From: an uncultured Candidatus Pelagibacter sp.
GTDB taxonomy: Bacteria; Pseudomonadota; Alphaproteobacteria; Pelagibacterales; Pelagibacteraceae
DNA length: 64,000 nucleotides
Assembly: GCA_913030805.1 (NCBI GenBank)
Contig: CAJWDL010000002.1
Coordinates: forward strand, 62,001 to 126,000
Direction of reading: 5' to 3'
Under the pieces are notes generated by a model that worked only from the letters and a program-made list of their open reading frames with translations, did no database searches and had not been told where the DNA came from. Shown piece by piece: positions 31,397-41,283 of this stretch (position 1 is its first letter; each line of letters begins with the position of its first letter). The position numbers and the translations under genes are program-made.

Positions 31397-31461
31397 AAAG
31401 TGTTTAATTTATATGCGAGATCATTAATATATTCTAAAGCTATTGTCCTTTAGGAGATATG

Positions 31462-31476
31462 CGTTATTTTATAACG
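31462..31476. promoter_or_regulatory. Perfect 6-bp palindrome with 3-nt loop between divergent metY and rplM
   Basis: CGTTAT-TTT-ATAACG in the 197-bp divergent intergenic region. Confidence 0.4.
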
Positions 31477-31531
31477 ATTTATATTAAAAATTTGACTTTA
31501 TCCACAAATATAAGTAACTAAGCCCAGTTCT

Positions 31532-31990
31532 ATGACCGACTTTGTTAAAACTAAGGATATTAAAAATAGTTGGCTGTTAATTGATGCCACTGATGCAATA
31601 GTTGGAAGACTAGCTGTATTTATATCCAAAACGATAAGAGGAAAAAATAAATCTACATTTACACCTCATATGGATCATGGTGATTTTTTAATAATTAAGA
31701 ATGTAGAAAAAATAAAATTTACAGGAAACAAATTTAAAAATAAAAAATATTTTAAACATACAGGTCATCCTGGAGGAATTAAAGAAACAACTCCTGAAAA
31801 ATTAAGTTCAAAAAAGCCTGAGGAAATATTGAAATTAGCTGTTAAAAGAATGTTGCCCGGTGGACCTCTTGCAAAAAAACAAATGTCCAAATTAAAAATT
31901 TATAAGGGAGATAATCATCCTCACGAATCACAAAATCCTAAGGAAATCTTCTTGAATCAAATGAACAAAAAAAATTTACTTAGAAGGTAA
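31532..31990 (+). CDS. rplM: 50S ribosomal protein L13
   Basis: 152 aa; [60 protein letters not shown]. Confidence 0.97.
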   Translation: MTDFVKTKDIKNSWLLIDATDAIVGRLAVFISKTIRGKNKSTFTPHMDHGDFLIIKNVEKIKFTGNKFKNKKYFKHTGHPGGIKETTPEKLSSKKPEEILKLAVKRMLPGGPLAKKQMSKLKIYKGDNHPHESQNPKEIFLNQMNKKNLLRR

Positions 31991-31992
31991 TA

Positions 31993-32436
31993 ATGGAAGC
32001 CAATACAAATCTAGAAAATAAAAATCCAAAAAAAATTAAGCTAGACTTTAAAGAGAGCAAGTATGCAACTGGTCGCAGAAAAAAATCTGTAGCTAGAATT
32101 TGGATAAAAAAAGGTACTGGAAAAATTTATGTAAATGGCAAAAATATGCCTGATTATTTCACAAGATTCAATCATCAAACGCTAGTTTCCCAACCTCTCA
32201 AGGTTGCAAAAAGATCTGCTGATTTTGATGTTAGATGTCTAGTCAAAGGTGGAGGTTTATCTGGACAAGCTGGAGCAATAATCCATGGCATTTCAAGAGC
32301 TTTGTTAAAATATGAACCTGATTTAAAATCTGATCTCAAAAAAGAAAAACTTACCACAAGAGATTCAAGATCTGTGGAAAGAAAAAAATACGGTCATAAA
32401 AAAGCTAGGCGAAGTTTTCAGTTTTCTAAAAGGTAA
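31993..32436 (+). CDS. rpsI: 30S ribosomal protein S9
   Basis: 147 aa; [27 protein letters not shown]-terminal [20 protein letters not shown]. Confidence 0.97.
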   Translation: MEANTNLENKNPKKIKLDFKESKYATGRRKKSVARIWIKKGTGKIYVNGKNMPDYFTRFNHQTLVSQPLKVAKRSADFDVRCLVKGGGLSGQAGAIIHGISRALLKYEPDLKSDLKKEKLTTRDSRSVERKKYGHKKARRSFQFSKR

Positions 32437-32483
32437 TTATATTTATATTACCAACTATTTAGTTTTATTGTTATATTCAAAAG

Positions 32484-33509
32484 ATGAGCAAATATATAAA
32501 TGTAGCTATTGTTGGGGCAACAGGATACATAGGCCTAGAACTTATTAAACTTCTTATAAAACATCCAAAAGTTAAAATAAAAAATATTTGTGCTCAAAAC
32601 TCTATTGGTAAGTCAATGTATAAATTTGACCCTTCGTTAAAGAAAAAATCATTACCTAAGATTACTAATTTAGCTAGCGTAAATTTTGATAATATAGATA
32701 TATTATTTACTGCACTTCCAAATGGTGAAGCACAAAAAATTTCTAAAAAATTAACTCCAAAAAATAAATTAATTGATTTATCAGCAGACTTTAGAATAGA
32801 AAAACCCAGGTACTATAAAAAATGGTACAATGCGACTCATAAATCTAAAAATTTAATTAAACATTCTATTTATTCAATTCCAGAATTGATAGATATAAAA
32901 TTAGACAAATATAAAATTATATCTTGTCCGGGTTGCTATCCTACTTCAATCCAGCTACCCTTAATTCCTATTATTAAAAAAAGACTTATAAATACCAGCA
33001 ATATAATAATAGATTCAAAATCTGGGTACTCAGGAGCTGGTAAAAATTTATTTAAAAAATTTAAATTTAAAAATATTTACGATTCAATCTCAGCCTATGG
33101 TATTTCTTCACATAGACATTTAGCTGAAATAGACCAACAGTTAAAAAAAATATCTAAAAGTAAAATTGAGGTTCAGTTTACACCCCATTTATCACCCATG
33201 TTTAGAGGTATTCTTTCTACTATTTACGTAAACTTGAACAAAAATGTAACCGCAAGAAAAATTTATAAATATTTAAAAAAATATTATAAAAATAAACATT
33301 TTATAAAATTTGCAAAATTTAATACTCCAATAGGAACTGGAGATATAATGCATAGCAATTTTTGTAAAATATCTGTCTGCAATGATAGAATTAAGAATAA
33401 AGCGATAATTTTGAGTACAATTGATAATTTAATAAAGGGTGGTGCGGGTCAAGCAATACAAAATATGAACTTATTATATGGATTTAAAGAACAGATGGGT
33501 TTTAAATGA
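32484..33509 (+). CDS. argC: N-acetyl-gamma-glutamyl-phosphate reductase
   Basis: 341 aa; VAIVGATGYIGLELIKLL, SCPGCYPTSIQLPL, GKNLFKKF, HRHLAEI. Confidence 0.95.
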   Translation: MSKYINVAIVGATGYIGLELIKLLIKHPKVKIKNICAQNSIGKSMYKFDPSLKKKSLPKITNLASVNFDNIDILFTALPNGEAQKISKKLTPKNKLIDLSADFRIEKPRYYKKWYNATHKSKNLIKHSIYSIPELIDIKLDKYKIISCPGCYPTSIQLPLIPIIKKRLINTSNIIIDSKSGYSGAGKNLFKKFKFKNIYDSISAYGISSHRHLAEIDQQLKKISKSKIEVQFTPHLSPMFRGILSTIYVNLNKNVTARKIYKYLKKYYKNKHFIKFAKFNTPIGTGDIMHSNFCKISVCNDRIKNKAIILSTIDNLIKGGAGQAIQNMNLLYGFKEQMGFK

Positions 33510-33709
33510 GAAATTATTTCATAATTTTTATTTTTATCTTTACTATTAATTGTTCATTTAATGAAAAAAGATCCAATCTTACTGACAACAATATGTCGCA
33601 TAATAAAATAAATTACTCTAAAGAATATTCTTTCGAAGAATATGTAAATTTGTTATCAAATAATAATAAATCTAAGAGCTATCCAGATATAAATAATATC
33701 CCGGATTAA
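33506..33709 (+). CDS. Small putative lipoprotein
   Basis: 67 aa; signal-like N-terminus ending IFTINCSF; overlaps argC stop and precedes hom. Confidence 0.55.
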   Translation: MRNYFIIFIFIFTINCSFNEKRSNLTDNNMSHNKINYSKEYSFEEYVNLLSNNNKSKSYPDINNIPD

Positions 33710-33714
33710 ATGTT

Positions 33715-35016
33715 ATGAAAAAAAAAATTAATATAGCTGTAGTTGGCTTAGGAAATATTGGAAGTTATTTTTGCAATGAAATTATAAAAAAAAAAAAAGA
33801 TATTTTACTTAAAACAGGAAAAAATTTAAATTTATTATATGTTTCTGCGAAAAGTAAAAATAAAAAAAGACCATTTAAATTCAAAAACAAGCAATGGATT
33901 CATAAACCCTTAAATATTGCAAATAATCCTAAGGTAGATATTGTTGTTGAGTTAATTGGTGGATCAGATGGTTTGGCAAAAAAAGTTGTTATTTCTGCTC
34001 TCAAGAACAAAAAACACGTGATTACAGCTAATAAAGCGTTGATAGCAAAACATGGAAACTATATTTCACATTTAGCCGAGAAAAATAAAGTTAATTTTGA
34101 ATACGAGGCTTCAGTTGCATCAGGAATTCCAATAATTAGATGTATTAAGGAAGGGTTAATTTCAAACAAAATATCTAAATTAATAGGTATTTTAAACGGC
34201 ACTTCAAACTATATTTTATCCAGAATGGAAGAAACTGGAAAAAATTTTAACGAAATATTAAAAGAAGCAAAAAAATTTGGCTATGCTGAAAGTAATCCAA
34301 AATCTGATTTAAATGGTGATGATGTAGGTTCTAAGATTAAAATATTGTCCTCTTTATGTTTTGATACACTAATCTCAAGAAATAATATTTTAATTGACGG
34401 AATTTATAACATTGAAAACAAAGATATCATCAACGCAAAAAAATTAGGTTATAGAATAAAATTATTGGGAATTACTGAAATGATAAACAAAAATATTTTT
34501 GAAAGAGTTCATCCTTGTTTGGTTGATGTCAATTCTTATATTGGAAATATAAATGGTGTATTTAATGCTTCGATCATCAATAGTTCTCCAGTTGGACAAA
34601 CTATTATGCAGGGTAAGGGTGCTGGTCCAGGCCCCACTTCTTCAGCTTTAATGTCAGATTTATATTCTATATTAAGAGGAAATATAAAGTATCCTTTTAT
34701 TACTCCATATAAAATGCGCAAAAAAATCAAACAATTCAATTATTCTAATTATTCCTATTCTTGTTATTTAAGATTTGAAGTTAAAGATAAACCAGGCGTT
34801 TTATCGAGCATTACTAAAAATTTGGGTGAAAGTAAGATTTCAATAGAAAAATTAATGCAAATTCCAAATAAAAATAAACGCACTGCCTCAATAAATATAA
34901 TAACTCATAAAACTGTAGAAAGAAGAGTAGCTAATTGTTTACGCAAATTAAAGAAAAATAAACATATAATCAATTCGCCAACTTTCATAAGAGTTGGGGA
35001 TATCAATGGTAATTGA
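33715..35016 (+). CDS. hom: Homoserine dehydrogenase
   Basis: 433 aa; VVGLGNIGSYF, VITANKALIAKHG, GILNGTSNYILSRM; C-terminal ACT. Confidence 0.95.
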   Translation: MKKKINIAVVGLGNIGSYFCNEIIKKKKDILLKTGKNLNLLYVSAKSKNKKRPFKFKNKQWIHKPLNIANNPKVDIVVELIGGSDGLAKKVVISALKNKKHVITANKALIAKHGNYISHLAEKNKVNFEYEASVASGIPIIRCIKEGLISNKISKLIGILNGTSNYILSRMEETGKNFNEILKEAKKFGYAESNPKSDLNGDDVGSKIKILSSLCFDTLISRNNILIDGIYNIENKDIINAKKLGYRIKLLGITEMINKNIFERVHPCLVDVNSYIGNINGVFNASIINSSPVGQTIMQGKGAGPGPTSSALMSDLYSILRGNIKYPFITPYKMRKKIKQFNYSNYSYSCYLRFEVKDKPGVLSSITKNLGESKISIEKLMQIPNKNKRTASINIITHKTVERRVANCLRKLKKNKHIINSPTFIRVGDINGN

Positions 35017-35950
35017 TAAAAAATATTTAGATCCATTCATACTTGCCACGGAAAGAGCTGCCTATGGCGCATCCCTATTTAAAGGCAAGGGAGATAAAAT
35101 TGCCGCTGATCAATCTGCTGTTGATGAAATGAGAAATCAGTTAAACAAAATTAATATGAAAGGCACTATAGTAATTGGAGAAGGTGAATTAGATGAAGCT
35201 CCAATGCTATATATTGGGGAGGAAGTTGGTAATAAATTTGGTGAAGAACTAGACATTGCCGTAGATCCTTTGGAAGGTACTAATTTTGCAGCTAAAAATT
35301 TGCCAAATGCATTATCAGTTCTTGCTGTTACGAAAAAAGGTAATTTACTTCATGCCCCAGATATCTACATGGAAAAAATAGCTATTGGAGCCGGTTTTCC
35401 TGATAATTTGGTTGATCTTGATTTTGATGTGCAGAAAAATATTGAAAGACTGGCAAATGCTAAAAGAATTTCTCCTAAAAAAATAACGGCCTGCGTACTT
35501 AAACGACCAAGACATGATCAAATTGTTAATTCTTTAAATTCATTAGGTGTTAAAATTAATTTTATTACTGATGGTGATGTCTCAGGAGTTATTTCAGTTG
35601 CAGATCCAAAATCTAATATAGACATATATTTTGGAATAGGTGGAGGCCCCGAGGGTGTTCTTGCTGCCGCTGCACTAAGTTGTTTAGATTGTCAAATGCA
35701 AACTAGATTATCATTTCAAAATGAAGATGAAAAAAATAGAAGTAGAAATATGGGTATTAAAGACCTAAATCAAAAATATAATATCAACGACATGGTCAAA
35801 GGGGATGTTATATTTTGTGCCACAGGTGTTACAGATGGAGACTTAGTTAAAGGAATAAAGGATCAAGGTGATGCATTTCAAGCGGAAACATATGTTTTGC
35901 ACAAGAGCTCAAATACAAATAAAATAATCAAAAACAACATTAAAAAATGA
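34994..35950 (+). CDS. glpX: Class II fructose-1,6-bisphosphatase (likely start at 35006)
   Basis: 318 aa; ILATERAAYGASLFKGKGDKIAADQSAVDEMR, IGEGELDEAPMLYIGE, DIAVDPLEGTN. Confidence 0.95.
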   Translation: MGISMVIDKKYLDPFILATERAAYGASLFKGKGDKIAADQSAVDEMRNQLNKINMKGTIVIGEGELDEAPMLYIGEEVGNKFGEELDIAVDPLEGTNFAAKNLPNALSVLAVTKKGNLLHAPDIYMEKIAIGAGFPDNLVDLDFDVQKNIERLANAKRISPKKITACVLKRPRHDQIVNSLNSLGVKINFITDGDVSGVISVADPKSNIDIYFGIGGGPEGVLAAAALSCLDCQMQTRLSFQNEDEKNRSRNMGIKDLNQKYNINDMVKGDVIFCATGVTDGDLVKGIKDQGDAFQAETYVLHKSSNTNKIIKNNIKK

Positions 35951-37698
35951 ATTATAAATCAGTTACGGGAAAAAACTGGTTATTAAAACAATATAATGAA
36001 AACTACGCAAAAAAAATACACGAAGCATTTCATTTTAGTGAAATATTATCTAAAATTATTTCAATACGAAAAATTAAATTAGATCAAATAGAAAATTTCA
36101 TTAATCCTACAATTAAAAAAAACATTCCAAATCCTGATTCAATTAAAGACATGGATATTGCTACAAAAGCAACAATTTTACATATACAAAAAAAAAATAT
36201 TATTGGAATATTCGGGGATTATGATGTTGATGGAGCAACTTCAGTAGCTATTTTGGCAAAATATTTTAAACAAATACATCAACCTTTTGAATTTTTAATT
36301 CCTAACAGAATTAAAGATGGTTACGGACCCAATAAAAAAGGATTTGATTTCTTAATCAACAAGGGTTCAAAATTAATTATCACCGTTGATTGTGGCATTT
36401 CCTCCCATAAGGCTATTCTACATGCAAAAAATAAAAGTATAGAAACTTTAGTTATTGATCATCACCAAGGTGATGTGAAACTTCCTGAAGCAACCGCCAT
36501 TGTAAATCCCAATCGAATCAATGATGAGTCTAAACTATCATATCTTTGTGCAGCAGGAGTTTGTTTTATGTTTTTGGTATCATTGAGTAACAAATTACGT
36601 AGTTTAGATTGGTTCAAACTTAATAATATTGATGAACCCAATATTTTAAATTTTTTGGATCTAGTTAGTTTGGGAACAATTTGTGATGTTGTTCCCATTG
36701 TCGAGTTAAATAGAGCAATTGTTAAACAAGGTTTAAAAGTTTTTGGTAGACGAAAAAATATTGGCTTAAAAACTCTATACGATAATAGTAACATAAACAT
36801 CCAACCTAACATCTATCACTTAGGTTATATAATAGGTCCGAAAATTAACGCAGGAGGAAGAGTTGGTAAATCATCTCTTGCAGCTGAAATATTAATTTCT
36901 GAAAATCAAGATAGGGTTGACTACCTAGCAAAAGAGTTAAATGACTTCAATGAATTTAGAAAAAAAATTGAACTTGAGCTTTTTCGAAAAATTGAAAATG
37001 AGACAAAGGATATAAAAGACCCTATTTTATTCTTTCAAGGGAAAGATTTTCATGAAGGAATAATAGGAATAACCGCATCAAAAATTAAGGATAAATACAA
37101 TAAACCTTGTGTAATTATTTCGATTAATGGAAATATTGCAAAAGGTTCCGCAAGGTCTGTCTTTGGTTTTGACATTGGAGCCATTATTATTTCGGCCGTT
37201 CAGAATAAAATCTTAATCAATGGAGGAGGGCATAAAATGGCAGGAGGATTTTCAATCAATATTGAGAAGATTGAGGTATTTAAAGAATTTTTAATTAAAA
37301 AATATAATAGTTTAATTGTCGATAAAGGTAGTTATAAAACTTTGTATTTAGATTCTATAATTTTGCCAACTGCATTAAACGTTGAATTTTACAATGATAT
37401 TAATGTTCTATCTCCTTTTGGCACAGGAAATCCTGAGCCAAAATTTTTAATTGAAGATCTAAAATTAGCCAATTCTAAGGTTGTTGGTGACCGACATATC
37501 AAGGCGATTTTTTATAATAAAAGTAATGATGTTGTAAAAGCTATTGCGTTTAATTCGGTTGGTACTGTGCTAGAATCTTTTTTGGATAAAAATAATAAAA
37601 GTTTTATGAATATTGCAGGCACATTAACATCTAATAATTGGAATGGAAAAAATAATATTGAGTTTGTAATTAATGATATTTCTGTTAATACCATATAA
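35947..37698 (+). CDS. recJ: Single-stranded-DNA exonuclease RecJ
   Basis: 583 aa; IGIFGDYDVDGATSVAIL, VIDHHQ, INAGGRVG, NGGGHKMAGGFS. Confidence 0.96.
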   Translation: MNYKSVTGKNWLLKQYNENYAKKIHEAFHFSEILSKIISIRKIKLDQIENFINPTIKKNIPNPDSIKDMDIATKATILHIQKKNIIGIFGDYDVDGATSVAILAKYFKQIHQPFEFLIPNRIKDGYGPNKKGFDFLINKGSKLIITVDCGISSHKAILHAKNKSIETLVIDHHQGDVKLPEATAIVNPNRINDESKLSYLCAAGVCFMFLVSLSNKLRSLDWFKLNNIDEPNILNFLDLVSLGTICDVVPIVELNRAIVKQGLKVFGRRKNIGLKTLYDNSNINIQPNIYHLGYIIGPKINAGGRVGKSSLAAEILISENQDRVDYLAKELNDFNEFRKKIELELFRKIENETKDIKDPILFFQGKDFHEGIIGITASKIKDKYNKPCVIISINGNIAKGSARSVFGFDIGAIIISAVQNKILINGGGHKMAGGFSINIEKIEVFKEFLIKKYNSLIVDKGSYKTLYLDSIILPTALNVEFYNDINVLSPFGTGNPEPKFLIEDLKLANSKVVGDRHIKAIFYNKSNDVVKAIAFNSVGTVLESFLDKNNKSFMNIAGTLTSNNWNGKNNIEFVINDISVNTI

Positions 37699-37709
37699 AT
37701 TTTACTATA

Positions 37710-37784
37710 GGTCCCATCGTCTATCGGTTAGGACACATGGTTTTCATCCATGAAAGAGGGGTTCGATTCCCCTTGGGACCGCCA
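37710..37784 (+). tRNA. tRNA-Glu (UUC anticodon)
   Basis: GGTCCCATCGTCTATCGGTTAGGACACATGGTTTTCATCCATGAAAGAGGGGTTCGATTCCCCTTGGGACCGCCA; full cloverleaf, anticodon TTC, encoded CCA. Confidence 0.96.
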
Positions 37785-37804
37785 AATAAAAAAAATATTT
37801 AAAA

Positions 37805-38839
37805 TTGAAAACATTAATAATAAGAACTGATAAAGTAGGTGATATATATTTTACCCTGCCATATATAAATTCTATAAGAAAAGCTTATGGCAAAGAGAAC
37901 CTGGACTTATTAATTGCTGAAAATATTTATGATCATTTTGCTGAAAAGAACTACCTATATAATAACATTTATGCTTTTCCAAAAAAAGGAATAATAAAAA
38001 AAATTCTTTTAATTATCAAATTAAGATCAAATAATTACAAGCATATTTTGGTCTTTGATGGTAAGGATAGGTCGTTAATTTTTTCATATTTGTTAAAAGC
38101 CTCAAAGAAAATCTTTTTTTATAATAAAAAAAAAATTAATTCACTTTTAAAAATATTTTTTTTAAATAAAAAGAAACATATATTTGTAGAAGATAATAAA
38201 AAAGAAACATTGAACGATCTCTTTGCTAAAATGTTAAGCCATTTGAAATTTAACAATAAAACTATAGATTTTAAATTTATTAACTTTTGCAATTTATCAA
38301 GTATAAATTTTCCAGATATTTTACGTGAAAGATTTAAAAAATATACCTTATTTCATTTGGATGAAAGGTGGTTTTCAAAATATTATATTAAAAAATTTTA
38401 TGATATAAACTTAACAACAAATGATTTTATAGCTTTTATAAACACCTTTTTTAAAATCCATAAACATAACCTTATAATTACAACAGGTTTTATTAAATTA
38501 CCTTTTATAAATTTGCTTAAAGATAAAATATTCACATATATCCAATCTAATTTTTATGAATATAACTATAATAATTGTAAAGCAATTCTCGTTGAAAATA
38601 GCACATTAAACGAACTAGAAATCATAATAATGAATTCAAAAAATATGATTACCTGTCATACTGGTTTGTCACTGTTGGCAGGAGGATTTAATGTTAACTT
38701 AATTGATATAATAGACAAAGAAAACGACAATGAATTTAATTATCAAAGATTAACTTCTCACATAAAAAGATACAGCAAAATATATAGAAAAGAATTTAAT
38801 GAATTGTATAAAGATATATTATTAAAAATTGATCAATGA
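37805..38839 (+). CDS. Glycosyltransferase family 9 (heptosyltransferase-like)
   Basis: 344 aa; LIIRTDKVGDIYFTLPYINSIRKAYG; TCHTGLSLLAGGFN near C-terminus. TTG start. Confidence 0.75.
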   Translation: MKTLIIRTDKVGDIYFTLPYINSIRKAYGKENLDLLIAENIYDHFAEKNYLYNNIYAFPKKGIIKKILLIIKLRSNNYKHILVFDGKDRSLIFSYLLKASKKIFFYNKKKINSLLKIFFLNKKKHIFVEDNKKETLNDLFAKMLSHLKFNNKTIDFKFINFCNLSSINFPDILRERFKKYTLFHLDERWFSKYYIKKFYDINLTTNDFIAFINTFFKIHKHNLIITTGFIKLPFINLLKDKIFTYIQSNFYEYNYNNCKAILVENSTLNELEIIIMNSKNMITCHTGLSLLAGGFNVNLIDIIDKENDNEFNYQRLTSHIKRYSKIYRKEFNELYKDILLKIDQ

Positions 38840-39111
38840 AATATTATGTATATATGCTGGTAAACAAAAATAAAAATAAATTATTTTCGTATGTAGGTTA
38901 TACAAATAATATTGAAAAACGCATTATGCTTCACAATAATTCTAATGGAGCAAAATTCACCATGGGAAGGAAATGGATACTGTGTTACAAAGAAACTTAT
39001 TTAAGTAAATCAAAAGCAATGTCTAGAGAATATGAATTAAAAAAAGATAGAAAATTTAGAAATTTTCTAAAAGAAAAATTCATGAAGAAGAATAACAATC
39101 TACTATACTAA
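38836..39111 (+). CDS. GIY-YIG nuclease superfamily protein (UPF0213-like)
   Basis: 91 aa; YYVYMLVNKNKNKLFSYVGYTNNIEKRIMLHN...AKFTMGRKWILCYKETY. Confidence 0.9.
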   Translation: MKYYVYMLVNKNKNKLFSYVGYTNNIEKRIMLHNNSNGAKFTMGRKWILCYKETYLSKSKAMSREYELKKDRKFRNFLKEKFMKKNNNLLY

Positions 39112-39124
39112 AAAAAATTACACT

Positions 39125-41275
39125 ATGAAAATTTCTATCCTATTACCTTACAAAGAAAATTTTTCACCCACTTACGCTGGTGCTGTATCTTTATTTGTAA
39201 AAGATACTGTCAAATTAAGTGAATATAAAAAGAACATTACTGTTTATGGAAATACAAATTTAAAAAATATATTTAAACTTACCTATAAAAATATAGATTT
39301 AAAAAAAAATTTAATTCAAAGTGGCAGCAAACTTTATGTAAATGAATTTTTAAATTACGAAAATGAATCACCCTCTGATTTAATAGAGATTCATAATCGA
39401 CCCAATTATTTTCATTTAATACATAAAAAAATTATTAATCAAAAAATAGTTTTATATTTTCATAACGATCCTCTTACTATGACTGGATCAAAATCTTTAA
39501 CTGATAGAAAAAAATTATTAAATCATGCGTCAAAAATTATTTTTAATAGCCATTGGTCAAGAAAAAGATTTTTGCAAGGTATTGAAGGAATCCATTTAAA
39601 TTCGGAAAAAATTTCCGTAATTTGTCAGTCAATTGGTCCAACAAAAGTAAATTTAAATAAGAAAAAAAAATGGATTACTTTTGTTGGTAAATTAAACCGG
39701 GCAAAAGGTTATGATTTATTTGGAAATGCTATTTTGAAAATCCTAAAAAAATATAAACAATGGAAAGGAATGGTTATTGGAGATGAGCCCCGAGCAACTC
39801 TTATTTTTAAACACAAAAGACTTAATGTAATGGGTTTTACAAATCATAATAGGGTATTAGAAATTTTTAAGAGAACAAGTATTGCAGTAGTTTGTTCAAG
39901 ATGGAATGAACCATTAGGCAGATCAAGCCTTGAGGCTTCTAGTCGTGGATGCGCAACCATTATTAGCAATAAAGGAGGTCTGCCAGAAACTATTACCCAC
40001 GGAATCATTTTAAAAAAATTAAGTATTTCCTCTGTTTACAATGCAATTAAAGATTTAATTGAAAATGAAAATAAAAGAAAACTGCTGCAAGATTTATCTA
40101 TAAAAAATTTTTTTCATACAAATAAATTAAGTTCGAAAAAAATGGACCAATATAGAAGAAATATTTTAAAAACAAGTCCATTAAAAAGAAACTTAACTAA
40201 TCATATTCCAAAAAGTTTACGTATTTTGCATGTTACTAATTTTAACGAACGTCATGATGGTAGACTTTTTTTTAATACTGGCAGAAGAATTAATAACGGA
40301 TTCATTAGACTTGGTCATAGCGTTTTAGAATTTAGCGATAGAGATATAGTTAAACACTACAAGAGTTTTAAAGACCACACTGGTTCGAAAGCTTTAAATC
40401 GTAAATTGATCAATACCGTTTATAATTACAAACCAGATTTATTGATTTTCGGACATGCTGATCTCGTAAAACCAGAAACTATAGCCTACCTAAAAGAAAA
40501 TTATAAAGATTTAAAGGTTGCCCAATGGTTTTTAGATCCGCTTATTAAAAACGGACCAGATTATGAAAAGAATAAATCGAGAATTTTAAACAAAATTAAA
40601 TTTACTGATACAAATTTTTTAACTACTTCACCTGATGTTATAGATTTTTTACCCAAAAACAAATCATGTTTCTTTATACCTAATCCATCAGATCCATCTT
40701 TTGAAGTTTTGAATAATTACAAAAATAATCAGTGTTCTATGGACGTTTTTTTTGCTCTAAGTCATGGTGTACATAGGGGTATTTTAAAGAGGGGTAAGCA
40801 CGATGAACGTGCCGATTTTGTGAATAAACTAATGGAGAAAACACCAAACGTTAAATTTGACTTGTATGGAATAAATAACATCCAACCCATTTGGGCTGAT
40901 TCATATTTTAAATCAATAGCTAATGCAAAAATGGGAATTAATTTAAGCAGGGGTAATCCAATCAAATATTACAGCAGCGATAGAATTACTCAATTCGTAG
41001 GTAATGGTCTTCTTACATTTATTCACGACAAAACTCATTACAATAATTTCTTTTCAGAAGATGAAATTGTATTTTATAATAATGTTTCTAATCTTTCTGA
41101 AAAAATCCAAAAATTTGCAAAAGATGATTATTTAAGAAAAAAGATTGCCAAAAAAGGAAAAGCAAAATATATGAAATTTTTTAATTCTACAATAGTGGCC
41201 GATTATATAATTAAGAATACTTTTGGTCATAGTTATAAAAAAAACACTTATTTGTGGGAAGATAATAAAAATTAA
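39125..41275 (+). CDS. Two-domain glycosyltransferase: N-terminal GT4, C-terminal CgeB-like
   Basis: 716 aa; GT4 part VGKLNRAKGYDLF...SRWNEPLGRSSLEASSRGCATIISNKGGLPE; second domain LRILHVTNFNERHDGRLFF...GINLSRGNPIKYYSSDRITQFVGNG. Confidence 0.82.
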   Translation: MKISILLPYKENFSPTYAGAVSLFVKDTVKLSEYKKNITVYGNTNLKNIFKLTYKNIDLKKNLIQSGSKLYVNEFLNYENESPSDLIEIHNRPNYFHLIHKKIINQKIVLYFHNDPLTMTGSKSLTDRKKLLNHASKIIFNSHWSRKRFLQGIEGIHLNSEKISVICQSIGPTKVNLNKKKKWITFVGKLNRAKGYDLFGNAILKILKKYKQWKGMVIGDEPRATLIFKHKRLNVMGFTNHNRVLEIFKRTSIAVVCSRWNEPLGRSSLEASSRGCATIISNKGGLPETITHGIILKKLSISSVYNAIKDLIENENKRKLLQDLSIKNFFHTNKLSSKKMDQYRRNILKTSPLKRNLTNHIPKSLRILHVTNFNERHDGRLFFNTGRRINNGFIRLGHSVLEFSDRDIVKHYKSFKDHTGSKALNRKLINTVYNYKPDLLIFGHADLVKPETIAYLKENYKDLKVAQWFLDPLIKNGPDYEKNKSRILNKIKFTDTNFLTTSPDVIDFLPKNKSCFFIPNPSDPSFEVLNNYKNNQCSMDVFFALSHGVHRGILKRGKHDERADFVNKLMEKTPNVKFDLYGINNIQPIWADSYFKSIANAKMGINLSRGNPIKYYSSDRITQFVGNGLLTFIHDKTHYNNFFSEDEIVFYNNVSNLSEKIQKFAKDDYLRKKIAKKGKAKYMKFFNSTIVADYIIKNTFGHSYKKNTYLWEDNKN

Positions 41276-41283
41276 ATCTTTAA

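Noticed and set aside
31492-31514. TTGACT...TATAAG as a sigma70 promoter for rplM
   Set aside because: Only 11 bp between the hexamers, too short for a standard -35/-10 pair.
36462-36812. 116-aa - strand ORF
   Set aside because: Antisense to recJ; no supporting motif.
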